Origin: Lasiosphaeria ovina
Taxonomy: Eukaryota > Ascomycota > Sordariomycetes > Sordariales > Lasiosphaeriaceae
Assembly (NCBI GenBank): GCA_033439765.1
Contig: JAULSN010000009.1
Location: forward strand, 1,612,001 to 1,676,000
Reading direction: 5' to 3'
DNA: 64,000 nt
Both the position numbers and the translations under genes were made by a program. This document shows, in pieces, positions 23,121 to 35,100 of the stretch (position 1 is the stretch's first letter; every line of letters starts with the position of its first letter). The notes below the pieces were generated by a model, which was not told the origin of the DNA, searched no databases, and saw only the letters and a list, made by a program, of their open reading frames with translations.

Positions 23121-24170
23121 TCACAGGTTGTGTCCCTGGGTGCCTTGTTTCGAGACGTGCATCCTCCACGGGCGCAAAATCTTGTAGCGGAAATGCCAGA
23201 CGGCGGCGACCAAGACGGCGCCCCCACACAGCAGAACGAGAACGAGAGAGGCGACGGCGAAGCCATACGACGCGCTGACAAAGGCGGAAAAATCGTCCTG
23301 CTGCAGCTGGGCGGTGGCCAGCCCGACCTGCATGGCCGAGAGGGCCAGCGAGATGGCGACGAAGACGGTGAGCAGGCGGGCAACGTTCCGCTCCAGGAAG
23401 GACTTGTTCCACATGGACGTCGGCATAAACCCTCGGGCGGGATTGTCTCTATCCCATACGGACGGGACAAACTTATACAGGTAGTTGATACGGCTCATGC
23501 GAAGCTCGCCATAGGTGTACCGGTAGCTGACCACTGGCGGGGGCGGCGTGGGGGATGACGGCAACGACGCCGTGTCCAACGCCTCGAGATGGTCCAGGAA
23601 GCCCGAGACGAACGAGGTCCATGCGCTCCACGCCAGGTCAGCTGGCAGCAGGCGCAACTCCTTGGCGATGTCAAAGTCGGTGGGATACGCGATGAGCCAG
23701 GTGTAGGACAGCAACAACCCGCAGGCGGCGCCGTGGAGGGACGCGTCGGCTGCGAGATGAGTGGCCCAGAAGTCGTAGCAGACCAAGTAGCTGGGAAGCG
23801 GCTTCACAAACACGACTGTGTAGTCCGAGATGAGGTGCTCGCTCGGACTCTCGGTGATAACAATCTCACGACGTGCCAGCCGATGGCGGTGCAGCGACCG
23901 GGCGGGGACGTGGCGCGGCCCGGCAAACCACAGGTGGCTGGAGATGAGATCGAGCTTCCAAGGCAGGAGCTCGGAGCTGAGATAGCCGGCCAAGTCTCGT
24001 GCCGGCCGCAACGTCCTCCCCCGCGATGTGATGGACGCCGGGAGGTCGGCGATGCAGGCCGCGACCGACGACCTGTTGTCGCTGTGCAAGAAGGGAGGCC
24101 CAAGTCGGCCCAGACCAGTCCCCGGCCTGTGGGTGGTGGCGGCCGACATGGTGTCGACGTGCTCAGGCAT
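23121..24170 (-). CDS. DUF6601-type membrane protein
   Basis: A single exon of 349 residues from the ATG at 24170. The central part carries the pattern I associate with the fungal DUF6601 family: KPLPSYLVCYDFWATHLAADASLHGAACGLLLSYTWLI split over about residues 125-170, followed by DFDIAKELRLLP and a Trp-rich W..W..F segment. Next comes YTYGELRMSRINYLYKF. The C-terminal 100 residues hold two clear membrane segments (around LLTVFVAISLALSAMQVGLA and FAVASLVLVLLCGGAVLVAAV) and a basic end. Such proteins are found in fungal accessory and subtelomeric clusters and their biochemical role is unknown. The family assignment is from memory of its motif, not from a search. Confidence 0.7.
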   Translation of the reverse strand: MPEHVDTMSAATTHRPGTGLGRLGPPFLHSDNRSSVAACIADLPASITSRGRTLRPARDLAGYLSSELLPWKLDLISSHLWFAGPRHVPARSLHRHRLARREIVITESPSEHLISDYTVVFVKPLPSYLVCYDFWATHLAADASLHGAACGLLLSYTWLIAYPTDFDIAKELRLLPADLAWSAWTSFVSGFLDHLEALDTASLPSSPTPPPPVVSYRYTYGELRMSRINYLYKFVPSVWDRDNPARGFMPTSMWNKSFLERNVARLLTVFVAISLALSAMQVGLATAQLQQDDFSAFVSASYGFAVASLVLVLLCGGAVLVAAVWHFRYKILRPWRMHVSKQGTQGHNL

Positions 24171-24679
24171 TCGCTGCAAGTCGGGTAATTACGATTAAAC
24201 AGTCAAGAAGTTTTTAGATGGTAGAGAGTGCGCGGGGTCCCCAAATTCGGAGTTGTCTGTTGCCTTCTGATTGGTCACCAAGCAATCCAAAACGAACACG
24301 AGAACATAATTACCTCCAAAAGTAAAAGAAATGAAACATGATAGATAAATGAAAATTCGGTCACTCAAGCACGACTAGCAAAGATTCGAAGCTCGGTTCT
24401 AGCCGAAAATTAAAGAAATCACAGTCGATCTGGTATTGTTGTCCCTCCCGTGAGTCCAGCCCCCATGATATTATTACGTGTATCAAGAAAGTATCCCAAC
24501 TTCCCAAGTCAAAAGACCATTCGCAGACCCCGGCACAGGCAACTTCCAAGGAAAGAAAAGTGAAAGGAAAAGGGCAAAAACATGAGAATGGAGTACGCCA
24601 AAGCACAACTCGGCCCCAAGAATATACAGCCAACCAGCAACATCCCTCTCAACATCAACTAGGCATCACCGACCACCCC
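24171..24679. other. Intergenic
   Basis: About 0.5 kb containing the putative promoter of the DUF6601-like gene and the 3' flank of the small secreted protein gene. No further gene is visible. Confidence 0.5.
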
Positions 24680-24937
24680 TCACTGGTTGTCCAGCCCCCT
24701 CGGGGAGTTCCCGTCAGGAATGTCGTAGCAGCAGCCGATATCCCCGACGTCGTAAAAGGTGCAGTCCCTGCCGACATAGAAGCCGCCCTTGCGGATGCAC
24801 GTCGCCTCGGTCGTGCAGCGCCCCGAGGGGACCGATCTACCGCATGGCGCAGGGTAAGGGTCTTCCCACTGGGTGACCGGGGTCGCCATGGCGACGGCCG
24901 CCAGAGAGGCGAGTGTGGAGACGAGCAGGAGCTTCAT
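24680..24937 (-). CDS. Small secreted cysteine-rich protein, 85 aa
   Basis: The ATG at 24937 begins a classic signal peptide (MKLLLVSTLASLAAVAMA), with likely cleavage after Ala18. The mature peptide is about 67 residues with six cysteines (32, 41, 47, 59, 69, 70), spaced C-X8-C-X5-C-X11-C-X9-CC, enough for three disulfides. The in-frame upstream ATG would add 11 Thr/Asn-rich residues and spoil the signal peptide, so the inner start is preferred. Size, secretion and even cysteine number resemble fungal effector-like or antimicrobial-like peptides, but I do not recognise a named family. A 64-bp GA/CT repeat lies about 100 bp upstream. Confidence 0.75.
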   Translation of the reverse strand: MKLLLVSTLASLAAVAMATPVTQWEDPYPAPCGRSVPSGRCTTEATCIRKGGFYVGRDCTFYDVGDIGCCYDIPDGNSPRGLDNQ

Positions 24938-25031
24938 GGTCGTTGTGTTTGTTGTTGTTGACCGAGTCACCTCGAGCGAGAGTGGTTGGAACTTGAGGCT
25001 TTTGGTGAGTGCGAAGATAGAGAGTGAGTGA

Positions 25032-25037
<6 letters not shown>

Positions 25038-25101
<64 letters not shown>
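25038..25101. repeat. (GA)32 microsatellite, promoter-proximal
   Basis: A perfect 64-bp GA run (CT on the coding strand of the secreted-protein gene), ending about 100 bp upstream of that gene's ATG, in its 5' UTR or core promoter. Confidence 0.95.
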
Positions 25102-25104
<3 letters not shown>

Positions 25105-25747
25105 TTTGCGTTTCGTTTCGTTTTTATTTGGACGTGCAACTAGAAAGGATCGAGCACCTTATCAGCTCATTTGAAACTCGCGGGGGAGGCCAGAACCCGC
25201 CCCCCTTATATAGCCACGGCAATATAACCTGGTTTCTGGTATCGGCTATTTGGAGTTAATCTCGGGTGATTAATGACATCACTACCGCCGCACTCGGACG
25301 GGGAGACTTGGCAATTTAATTAAGAGGCTGCCCGGTAGGTGCTCTCCGGGAAAATTGATTGCCAGTGTTATTTCGGTGCCCTATGTGGTGTGCGAAACCT
25401 GAATGGAGGCCCGGTGAGGGAAGACTCTAATCAAAAGAGTGGCGAGTTGACCGAGACCGAGTTGCGGAGAGATAGCTTGTTATTGTCCCAACCCGGATCT
25501 ATTGCAACGGATCGTCAGCTCCGGTTAAAAATAGATTGAGAGGCATCGGGCCACTTATTTGCGGAAGGATTCAGCAGAGCCGCAATCCCCTTTCGTCAGA
25601 ACGATTGGCAGCCTCGAATGTTGGTTTTCGCGTTGTTGGCTGAACAAGTTTTCTGGACGGGGGCTGCGGGCAGGCCAACTCCGAGCTGGGTGGTATACAT
25701 CCAAGTTTAAACCTCCAGGTTATTGTCAGGTACATCCAGCTGAAGTC

Positions 25748-25990
25748 AGTCGGGTGGCTCAGCTGGCCTGACTGGGACGCAAAAAAAGTCAAGTATCTCG
25801 AAACCCAAGCGCAGAAACAAAAGCTTAATAACGCGGCAGCCGGGAAAAATGAAATCTTAATCAGAAATCTAAAATCGGCCACGATCCGAGAGGTCAAGGG
25901 TTCAATTCCGGCTGCGGGAGAAAAAAAGACGAGGTAAAAAAAAAAAACATTAAGAAAAAAATGCGTCCCCAAAAAAATTAAAAAAAATAA
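25748..25990 (+). other. SINE-like segment: A box, B box, A-rich tail
   Basis: TGGCTCAGCTGG at 25755-25766 matches the pol III A-box consensus. GGTTCAATTCC at 25899-25909 matches the B box. An A-rich tail (25920-25990) follows. Neither the acceptor stem nor the T stem pairs and the boxes are 144 bp apart, so it is not a functional tRNA gene. The layout resembles a tRNA-derived retroposon. Confidence 0.35.
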
Positions 25991-26783
25991 CCCTTGTACC
26001 TAGTAAACCCGGAGGGTTTCGTAGCCGATAACTCAGAGAGTTATTGGTGAGCTTTTGCTATTTTAGCTACGGTAACTACACCACCACCTATCCCGCTTTC
26101 TCAATGACACATGAAGACCGTTGCGATTAATGCAAGAACCAAATCGTATTTTTTTTATATATATTTTCTTTTACAAGTCCTTTCTTTTCTTCTATATTAG
26201 GCAAACACCAAGACAGCCAAATGGGCAGGCACTGTTAGACTGCAAGGAACGTAATTATTCGTCGTGTTGTTTACGTTTACCATACTTAATTGACCTGTAT
26301 TGCTGTCCCACAAGCCAAGTTCGGGTTTATTGCAACTGGAAATACAATTTTTGGAGTATTGACAAATAGTGAGACAGCGAACAAACCACGAATTGACAGA
26401 GAAATGGAATGCGTGAATGGTAATAGCCAAAAGGTGGCGAAACACAGCAACGGCTAATTGAAAGACATGTTCTATTCGTTATTGCAAGGACCCAACACAG
26501 TCAACGTGAGAAAAGAGAATGATTCGTAGTCTTCAACATTCATTGCTTCTCAGCTCTAGAATCCGCCAATTTGTTTCTGAAACATATTTCAGGATTCATC
26601 TATGAGTTTGCAAGACCCTGCAGACGCCAAGTCGGGCAAGCCGCCGCTCATCACATCTCTGGAAGGCGCTTGCACAGTCCATCATCTCCCGAATGGGCCA
26701 GTGGGCGGAGGGCTCTGTCGTGAAAAATCATGCATGCACCGATGCATCCAGAGCAAAGCAAGCAACAGGAGAGGAGCTCTCAC

Positions 26784-27025
26784 AAAAGGCTGCTGCCCGG
26801 TGTGTGTCCGTTGATGATTCGTGAGCTTCCAACTGGTACGAAAACTCTTGCCGCAGCCTTCAAAGTCGCAAGCGTTCTTCCATTGGATCTGCCGCCCCGT
26901 CACTGTCAGTCGGTCTCTACTTTTGTGCCACCGAGGGCTTGATTACCTCGTTTGTTTTCTTTGGCACAGTCTCCTTGGGCGCCAGACTCATCTAAATACT
27001 CAGATTCCTCTTGGTGACCTTCTTC
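26784..27025 (-). CDS. C2H2 zinc-finger protein, partial
   Basis: Two exons can be joined. Exon 27025-26947 encodes EEGHQEESEYLDESGAQ and following. Exon 26902-26784 encodes QIQWKNACDFEGCGKSF and the rest of the finger. The 44-nt intron between them is GTAATC..ACAG, phase 1. One complete C2H2 finger is present with spacing C-X4-C-X12-H-X3-H and a TGQQPF linker where TGEKPF is usual, which implies a following finger. A degraded second finger (CASAFQRCDERRLARL) is visible downstream near 26650. The first exon is not identified; an Ala/Lys-rich frame at 27046-27120 is one candidate. The role would be DNA or RNA binding. It may be a decaying gene. Confidence 0.45.
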
Positions 27026-29191
27026 CTAGCTGCCGCTACAATCTTCCTAGCCGCCACCGTCGTAGTCTTCTTGACGGCCGCCGCGCTAGTCTTGGCTGCC
27101 GTCGCGCTCCTCGTGGCGGCCATACTCTTCTTGGTGACCAGGCGCTTTCATTGGGAGGTCTGTCGACTTCGGACTGACCCAGTGCGTAACACGGAGTCTG
27201 GGTCTGAATCTCGGTCTGGGAGAGACTCGTAGGCCGCCGCCGTGGCTGGCTGCACCTGCAACTTGCACCAATGTCGCCGAGAGCTCGCTCAAGCCTCGAC
27301 TGCGGGTCTCATTTGTTCCAAGGGAGAAACAAGAGCGAAGAGAAAATGTCTGCTTGGCGGTCTGGCCGAGGAGACAGCCGATCGAGTGCAGCAAGACGGA
27401 GAAAGTCGAGTGGGGATGAGCAACAATGAACGGCAGCGAAACTGAGACCAGAAAAAACAAGAGGGGATGAAGCTTGTGTTGATTATTGAACTTGCTTCTC
27501 CCCCATGCTTCTGATTCCGACTCTTCTGCCTCCTGCTCATCACAGCACCCACCCACGCACCACACCCACACATAACACACCCACACGTAGCTTGGATGGC
27601 CTGATATAAAGCTTCTGTTTGTGTCGAGGTGTATCCGTGCGAGCTAACCATATGCGTGCCAAAATTGGCACAGACCCCAACCCTACCTAGCTAGGGCAAT
27701 TAATTAATTGCCCTATGGCCTAACCAATTCCTGTAAGACGGGTTGCTGTGCCCGGGGGGAGGGGGAGGGCCAAGGACTGAGGTGTGATGGCGGGAGTATT
27801 GCCGGTGAGGATCAATATCGCCAAGGCCGGCACGCCGCCATTCATCACTGACATGAACTTGACGCAACTGTCCGAAAAGAATAGAGAGCGCAGCTGCTGC
27901 TTTTCGAGGCCCTCCTTCCACGCGCCCATCACCGCCGGCAAACTTTGGGTCGGGTCAATGAATCCCGTATATGCACGAGATCGAGCGCCTTGCAAAGAGT
28001 GTTTCCCTCTTTTCCCTTCTCTCAATTTCTACACCAAAGCTAAACGTCAACGAGGAAGGAGCAGCCCCTCACCTGGCTGAGGTTTTGGGCTTGCGAGGTG
28101 GCAGATCCGATCTTCGAATAGCAGGCCCGAATAACACAATTGGCCCCACTCACCAACTATCCAACGTCAGTGTCGCAAAAACGGTTGCGTGCATGAGTGT
28201 GCAGTCATCTGAGCATATTGGAACGCAGCATCTCATTGGACTGGACCCCATCACATTTTGTGGGTTTGGGCCCGGGCTCCCACCCTTCGGGCTTGGCTCG
28301 CCGAGCTTCGACCCAGTTTGTTCCAGCCCCAGCACAGAGATGCGGGTTGCAGTCCCCCCCAAGATTGCCGCCAGCAAATGCTTGGTCCTGCCTTCTTGGC
28401 GTTTTCGCAACTTGGCATCTACCACGGACAGCCTCCCCTTCCTCCCCTCTACCCCTATCTAGGGCTGCATTCTGCTGGGTTGGGATTGGTCGTGAAAAGC
28501 TGAGAGGCTCAAGCCCGGTGGCAACATGCAGCACAGGTGCAGCAGCAAGCAGCAGCAATCGACTCACACCGACCAACTCGAATTTCTATCAACTTTTGCC
28601 GTTTTCCCGCCCTCTTATAATTAATCCTGCAAGCGTTCGACAACAGGTGTCGGCATTGTGCTGGTATCACGGCAGACGAGAGAGTTGTGTGTGTCTGCTG
28701 AGGCATCTCCGATCAGGTGTTGTTATTGAACAACAGACCAAAAAGGGGCAAACTACAACAGCAACTCCACCATATTATCCCTTCGACGCGTCACAAGCCA
28801 GACAGACACACCGAGACAGACAACCAGACAAATAACAAGGGAGAATAGACATCTAATTATGGTGTGATCGTTTTATTTCCCTATCCTGCCTCCCTCCCCT
28901 GGAGCGGAATCCAACTCAATCCTATCCAGAGCCCCCCCTCCCCCCATAATACCTACTATCAACAAACAATTCAGACGCATTCCGTGACCCTGATCCATGC
29001 CCCATTGCCAATGCCCATTAAAAGAATTCCAAGTTGAAATCCATGCCAGGACGTAAACAACAAAATCCAGCTGATAGGCTTTACAACGAAAACATGCTAG
29101 ACCAAAAAGAAAAAGAAAAAGAGAAAGAGAAAGGAAAAACTACATCCACCCAAACCACCACCTCCCTCGTCTCTTTTCAGAAACTTATCTC
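27026..29191. other. Region without supported genes
   Basis: Several frames of 90-210 codons overlap each other on both strands and none shows a domain. The minus-strand frame 27720-28025 (around LPAVMGAWKEGLEKQQLRSLFF) is the most protein-like but unrecognised. The last few hundred bases are the 3' flank of the myosin gene. Confidence 0.4.
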
Positions 29192-32100
29192 TTACAAGAA
29201 CCCTTTAGTCATGCTCGGCGCCCTGCTAATGCTGCTTTTGCGCTGGGGGATCTTGACTTCGTCGCCTTCGCTGCCGACGACGCCGGTGCGCGTCACCCAG
29301 GATCCCGAGATCCTCTTCTTGAAGGTGCCGCTGCTGTCTTTGCCGCGAGGGCTGCCGCCGCCCATGACGCTCCCTGCGACACTACCACCGAGGCCGGGGC
29401 CGGGGCCGGGGTTCTTCTCCATACGAAGGCTCTTCCAGCCCTCGAGCTCGCGTTGAAGCCGGAGCGCCTTGTCTCTCTCCTCGCGCAGCTCCCTCTCGGC
29501 CCGCCGCGCCGACAGCTGATTGGAGCTCTCAGAAGCCTGCAGCTCGTCAATGGTCTTGAGGAGCTTGTCGACTTTGTCTCGCATGCGGCCCATATCTTCC
29601 TGGAGCTGGCCGTTCTGCTTCTCTCTCCGGTCGATCTGTGACTGTAAGTCTTTCACGGTGCGATCCACGTTCCGGACTGAGCGCTGTGACTTGCTGCGTT
29701 CGTTCTCCTGCGCCTCCAATTGCGACTCAAGCTATTGTTTTCCATTGTTAGCTCGCTGATCACATCCTTTTGTCGCCAGGGCTGTCCAAACTTACCTCCT
29801 GGATACGCTTATGCAGGAACTTGATGTCGTGGCTGGCAGTTGAGTAGCCCTTTGTCTCGAGATCGATGAGCTTCAGTTGGGTTTCGTTGAGTGCCTTTTC
29901 CAGCGCAACCTTTTGCTTCTGGAGCTCGGCAGTCCCTTCGCGCTCGGCGACTATGTCTCTCTGGATCTCAGACACGAGCGCCTCAGCCCGTCGCATCTTC
30001 TCGACGGCCGCCGCTGCAATGTCTTCCTGCTGCGCAAGTCCCGACTTGAGTTCAAGGATTTCCTTGTCAATGTTGGCGGCATTGCGGAGCGAGGGACTCT
30101 CGCAGTTGGCAAGCTCTTCAAGACCGGCCTTGGCCTCCTGAAGTCGGGACTCGATGCTCCGTTTCTCGCGGATCAGGCTGTCACGCTCTGACGACACCTC
30201 GTCGACCGACGACCGAAGTGCTCGCACCTGCGAAAGAAGCGAGACGATCTTGCTCTGGGCTTCGTTGTGGGCGCTGACTGCCTCGTCTCGGGAGGCCACC
30301 ACGTCCGACAGGGTAGCCTCGAGTCGCGACTTCTCCTTGGACCAAGTTGAACTGTTGAGCACCTCGTCGTCCCACTTGGACCGAAGCTCGTCCAGTTCGT
30401 CCCGCAACCTGGAGATTTCGGCCTGCTTGAATAGCTTCTCTTCTCGGGCGAGGTCGAGCTCCTTAGTCAGGGTGGCAAACTCGGCTTGGTACTTTTTGCG
30501 CATCTGCTCCATGTTCGATTCCTTGTCCTCAATGTCGTTCGCTCGCTGGCTGCGATAGTCCTCCAGTTCGTGCTGCAGCCGCTTTTTGGCCTGTGTGGCT
30601 GCCTCGAGATCGGTCGACATGTCTTCAATCTTCTCCTCCAGTCTCTGGTTCTGGTGCTGGATGTCCTCAATGGTCGAGTCGAGGCGCTTCCTTTCCGACA
30701 TCATCTCGGCACAGCTGTCCTCAGCCTCCCTGGCTTGCGTTCTCGCAAACTGCTCGGCCCGGTTAGCCTTAAGCACGGCAATCTCGGCTTGTTCGAGCTT
30801 GCTGAAGTACTCGTCTGCCCGGCTCTTGTAGAGGCTGAGACTGGCTGTTACATCAGCCAGTTTGGAAGTCTCGGCGTCGAGCCGGATCTGGAGATCGGCG
30901 AATTCTTGCAGCAGCTGGCTCCGACTCGCAGCCTCCTGGTCCCTGGCCAACGACATCTCCTGGAGGTCCGATCTTGCGTCGCGCAAGTCAACCTCGAGCT
31001 TGGCGCGGTCGTGTCTCAGCTTGTCAAAGTGTTCCTTGATATCAGTCAGCTCTGCCACAGTGTCTTTATGGCTGTGCAGAAGCAACCGGCGGGACTCCTC
31101 TTGGCTGTTGACAAAATCGAGGATCTCCTCATGAGACTTGGTTTGGATGTCACGGAGCGACAGTTCCCCAGTGCGGAGAGCCTTCTCCAAGGCCGACACC
31201 TTCTTGGAAGAATCGTCGAGCATGTCGTGGAGCCGGCTGTTGGCCTGCTCCAGCTTCTGTACTCGGCGCAACGATGGGCTCTGGTCCGGGAATGTGTCCG
31301 GAGGAGCCGGGGTAGAGCGCTCTATCTGGCTTTGGAGGTGGCGGTTCTGTATCTGGGCGAGCTGCAGTTGGTTCTGCAGCTCCTCTACCTCGGCCTTAAG
31401 ATCCATGCGACTGTTGAAGCTGAGAATGTCTGCCGTGCGGTCTGAGCGAACCGAGTCTTGCAAATGGTCGCCATCGTTGTTACCAAAGCGCCGAGGGGGC
31501 GTCGAGGCGTTGGAGTAGTGACGGCCGTTCTGCTTGGGCCGCTTGTGTGTCGGAGAGCCGTTGAAAGGGGCTTCGTTAGGGCTTATTTCCTCGAGTCGTG
31601 GCCTGCTGGGGGAGTCGTTCCTAGTTGCTCTCAGCTCGGCGAGTTGAGCCTCGGCGTTTGAACGTGCTGCCGTCTGGACGCGCAGGTTCTGCTGCAGTAC
31701 TTCAATCTTGCGGACCAGATCAAAGTTTTTGCTGAGGAATTTCTCGCCGCCGCCGCCATCGCTCTGCACCGCGGGCACAGATTCGGGATCGACGGTTCTG
31801 AGCGCGTTGAGCAATTGGGTCCGCAGCTCAGCCAGCTCTCCGTCACGGGCATCCAGCGTCGATTGCAGGCTTCGGACCGTCCCCTGAGCCTGGCTGCGCA
31901 GGTGTCTCTCGGCCTCGATTGTACGATTCGCCTCTGCTAGTTGAGCTGTGAAGTTGGACGACGCCTTTTCGGCATTTCGGCTGCTCTTCACTTCACGGGC
32001 CACCTCGTGGTTCAAGTCCTCGAGATTGAGCTGCAGCTTTTCGAGCTTCTTTTCCAACGACGCAACTGTGACTTGCGAGTCTCCCAGTTGCTTGTTGAGC

Positions 32101-35100
32101 TTGCCGTTGTGCTCCTCAAGTCTTGCCTTCTCGCGCTGCAGGACTTGGAGTTGGCCTCGAGATGCCTCGCTCGCTCTGGAACTAGACCGCGCAATCTCGA
32201 GGCCTTTCTGCTGCAGTTTGTTGAGGAGGGCTCGATTATCGTTCTCCGAGGCGGCGAGCCGACTCTTCACAGTATGAAGTTCGCGCTCGAGTCGCTCCTT
32301 TGCTTGGTCGTTCTTCAACCCAAAATCGCCCGACTCGAGGATCAGCTTGTTCAAGTCTTCGACTTGGTGGTTCAGCTTCTCGCACTCAGACTCGAACCAT
32401 TTCAGCCTCTCGTGCGCCGCCTCGAGGTCCCTTCGCAGACTCTCTTCTCGCTCCCGTGCAACTTTTGCGGCTGCCCGCTCGCCGACTATTTCGGCCTCGC
32501 GGCGAGCTTCCTCAGCCTGCGTCTTGATGACGCGGAGGCGTCGAATTTCTTGGCGGGCCTCGTCACGTTCCTGCTCAGCGGCAGCCCGGGCTTCCATGGT
32601 CCGGCGTAGAGTGTCTTGCTGGGCGTAAAGCTCCTTCTCAATGATAATCTTTGACTCGTTGAGGCGGCCATACTCATCTTGCAGCGTCTGGTACTTGTGC
32701 TCCCCGAGGAGGGCAACATCGTCCCGAGACTGGCGCTCTCGGCTTAACTCCATCTGGGCCGTGTACAGGTCCTCCTTGAGATGGTTGATTTGAGACTCCA
32801 GGACCTGTCGGTTCTGGTCGGCTTGAGCGTCTTCCGAGAGTCGAGCCTGAAGAAGCCGTTTCGCATCTTCTGCCTCTCGCTGGAGCTGGCTTTGTTGAGA
32901 CCTCATCGCGGCCAGCTCGGCCTGGACCTCTCGAAGTCGCTCCGTGGCCTTCTCTCTTTCCGTGCCAAGGTTCTTCTTCTGGTCTTCGTAGTTGCGACGC
33001 TCCATTTCGTACTTCTTAATGTCGGAGCGAAGCAAAGCCAACTCGCTTTCTTTCTTTCGGACCAAATCTTCATAGTCTGTCGAGGTTTGCGAAAGCTGGG
33101 ATAGTTGTTGCTGGATGCCACGATTCTCTAAAGTGAGCTGTTGGTTCTTACTCTTTGCAGATTGGAGCTCCTTCTGGGTCGTCACCAACTTGACCTCGAG
33201 ATCTTGGTCGACCTTCAGCAGCTTCCCCTCCAAGTCCCGGACCTTGCGATCCTTCAGCGACAGTTGGCTTTGCAGCATCTTGATATCGTCCGCGAGCGCA
33301 GCCTCCTGTTCACTGCGCTCAGATTGCTTCTGCGTGATGTCTTCGATGGCTCTCTCGAGGTCCGAGACGCGCCCGGCAAGTTCGGATTTCTCCTCTTCGA
33401 GTCTCGCAATGAGACTGGCCGCCTGCTCGAGCTGCGTTCGGTATCTTTCCACGTCCTCTTCGGCACGCTTCTTCGCCTCAAGCAGACTGTCTAGTTGGTC
33501 CTCGATGCGCTCCTGGTCGTCCAAGGCACCGGCCAGCTTGTCCTCGAGCTCTGCCTCTCGGCGCTGGAGTCGTTTGAAGATCTCTTCCTTGTCGAGCGCT
33601 AGAGCGCGCTCGCTTTCGAGAGTTTGCTGAATGCGCAGCATTTCGGCGTGAACATTTCGCCTATCCTCTTCGAGCTTTTGGCGATCCTGAACTTCTAGCT
33701 TCATCTTATCGTGGAGCTGCCGAATCAGTTCATCTCTCTTCTTGACTTCTGTGGCCGTTCTAGTCGCGCCCAGCAGAGGCTTCATCCTGACAAGCAACTG
33801 CCACCAAGGGTTCTGACAGAGGTCCAGGTATACGTGAAAGTTCCTCTGGATGACTCTGGTCGCTTCAGCCCGGTAGAGGCGCTTGAACGCGATTCTTCTT
33901 TGCATGTAGCCACGAGCTACTGATTGGAATCGTGACATGATCTCTGTAATCAGGGCGTCCCGTTGTTCTTCAAGCTCCGCCAGAACACCGGCCCGGAAGA
34001 AGACCTTGGTCAAGCCAACGCGGTAGAGAGTCTTGTCAAGGCCGAACCTGTCAAGCATTATTCTCGCTGCAGCTTGGCCTTCAAGATATCCCTTAGGCAT
34101 GTCCCGGCAGAGAACTTCATATCGCTGCCGGAATTCCGCGAAGGCGAGTCTGTTGGGAAACCCAGTACGGGCAATGCGGATACCTTCGAGGACACCGTTG
34201 CATCGCAGTTGGTCTAGGACGAGGAGACTGTTGAACTGCTTTGGCCTTTTCTTGTGGTTGGGAAGGATACACCGCACGAAATGAGGATGTGTTGAGTGTA
34301 GTTGCGCCATGAGGCTTGATAGCTGCTCCTTGTGTCTCTGAGCAACGGTTCGGAAGAGGCCCTTCTTGACTCGACTGCGCATGCCGCCGAGCTCGTCATC
34401 CTGATCGGCGCAGTCGGCAAAGAGAGTTGCGACATGCTTGTCGCTTGAGGCAGCAAGCAAGCGAGTGATATTGTCGTTCAGGGGGTCTTTATTCTTTTCC
34501 AGCCACCCATCAGTCGCGTATTCGACCTCGGCCGCGTAATGCGTAAGGATAAAGCCTTGACCCAGTCGAGACGGCCGATACTTTTGTGATTTCTTATCCC
34601 ACAACGAGTTCAGCTTCTCGGTGAAGGTCTTGTCGGTGGCCTTGGGCATGACGCAGTCCTCGTCCAGACAGGAAAAGATACCGATTGGGTTTGGTAGTTC
34701 GATAAGGTCAATCGTCGGCTGGAGATCTTTGCCAAAGTCGATAAACTGCCACTCTATTTGTTCCCGTGCGTACTCTTCCTGTTCCAAAACAAACATGTGA
34801 TGGTTGAAGAACTGCTGGAGCTTTTCGTTGGTATAGTTGATGCAGAGCTGCTCGAAACTGTTGTGCTCGAATATCTCAAAGCCAGCAATGTCGAGAACAC
34901 CAATGAATCGGGTATCATCCAGACCCATGGTCGGTCGGTCAAGCTGACGATTGATTCTCGCAACGAGATCGCCAAAACCACGCTCGTAAATGCCTTTTGC
35001 GAGAGCATCAATACCCAGGCGGACCTGTTCTGGTGTTTGGACCTTCTCGACCCATTCTCGGCCCGCCTTAACTCTGGGATGCAACAGGCCCTGGAGGAAA

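Larger units (their letters stand above)
24938..26783. other. Intergenic with simple repeat and A-rich DNA
   Basis: This stretch contains the long GA repeat, the SINE-like segment listed separately, and an AT-rich region about 25920-26460 with no coding frame that makes sense. Confidence 0.5.

Noticed and set aside
25755..25919. Candidate tRNA gene with A and B boxes
   Set aside because: Acceptor and T stems do not pair and the A-to-B spacing is 144 bp; kept only as a SINE-like segment.
30486..31445. 319-codon plus-strand frame
   Set aside because: It lies wholly inside the myosin coiled-coil exon on the opposite strand; codon bias of the real gene opens this frame and it shows no domain of its own.
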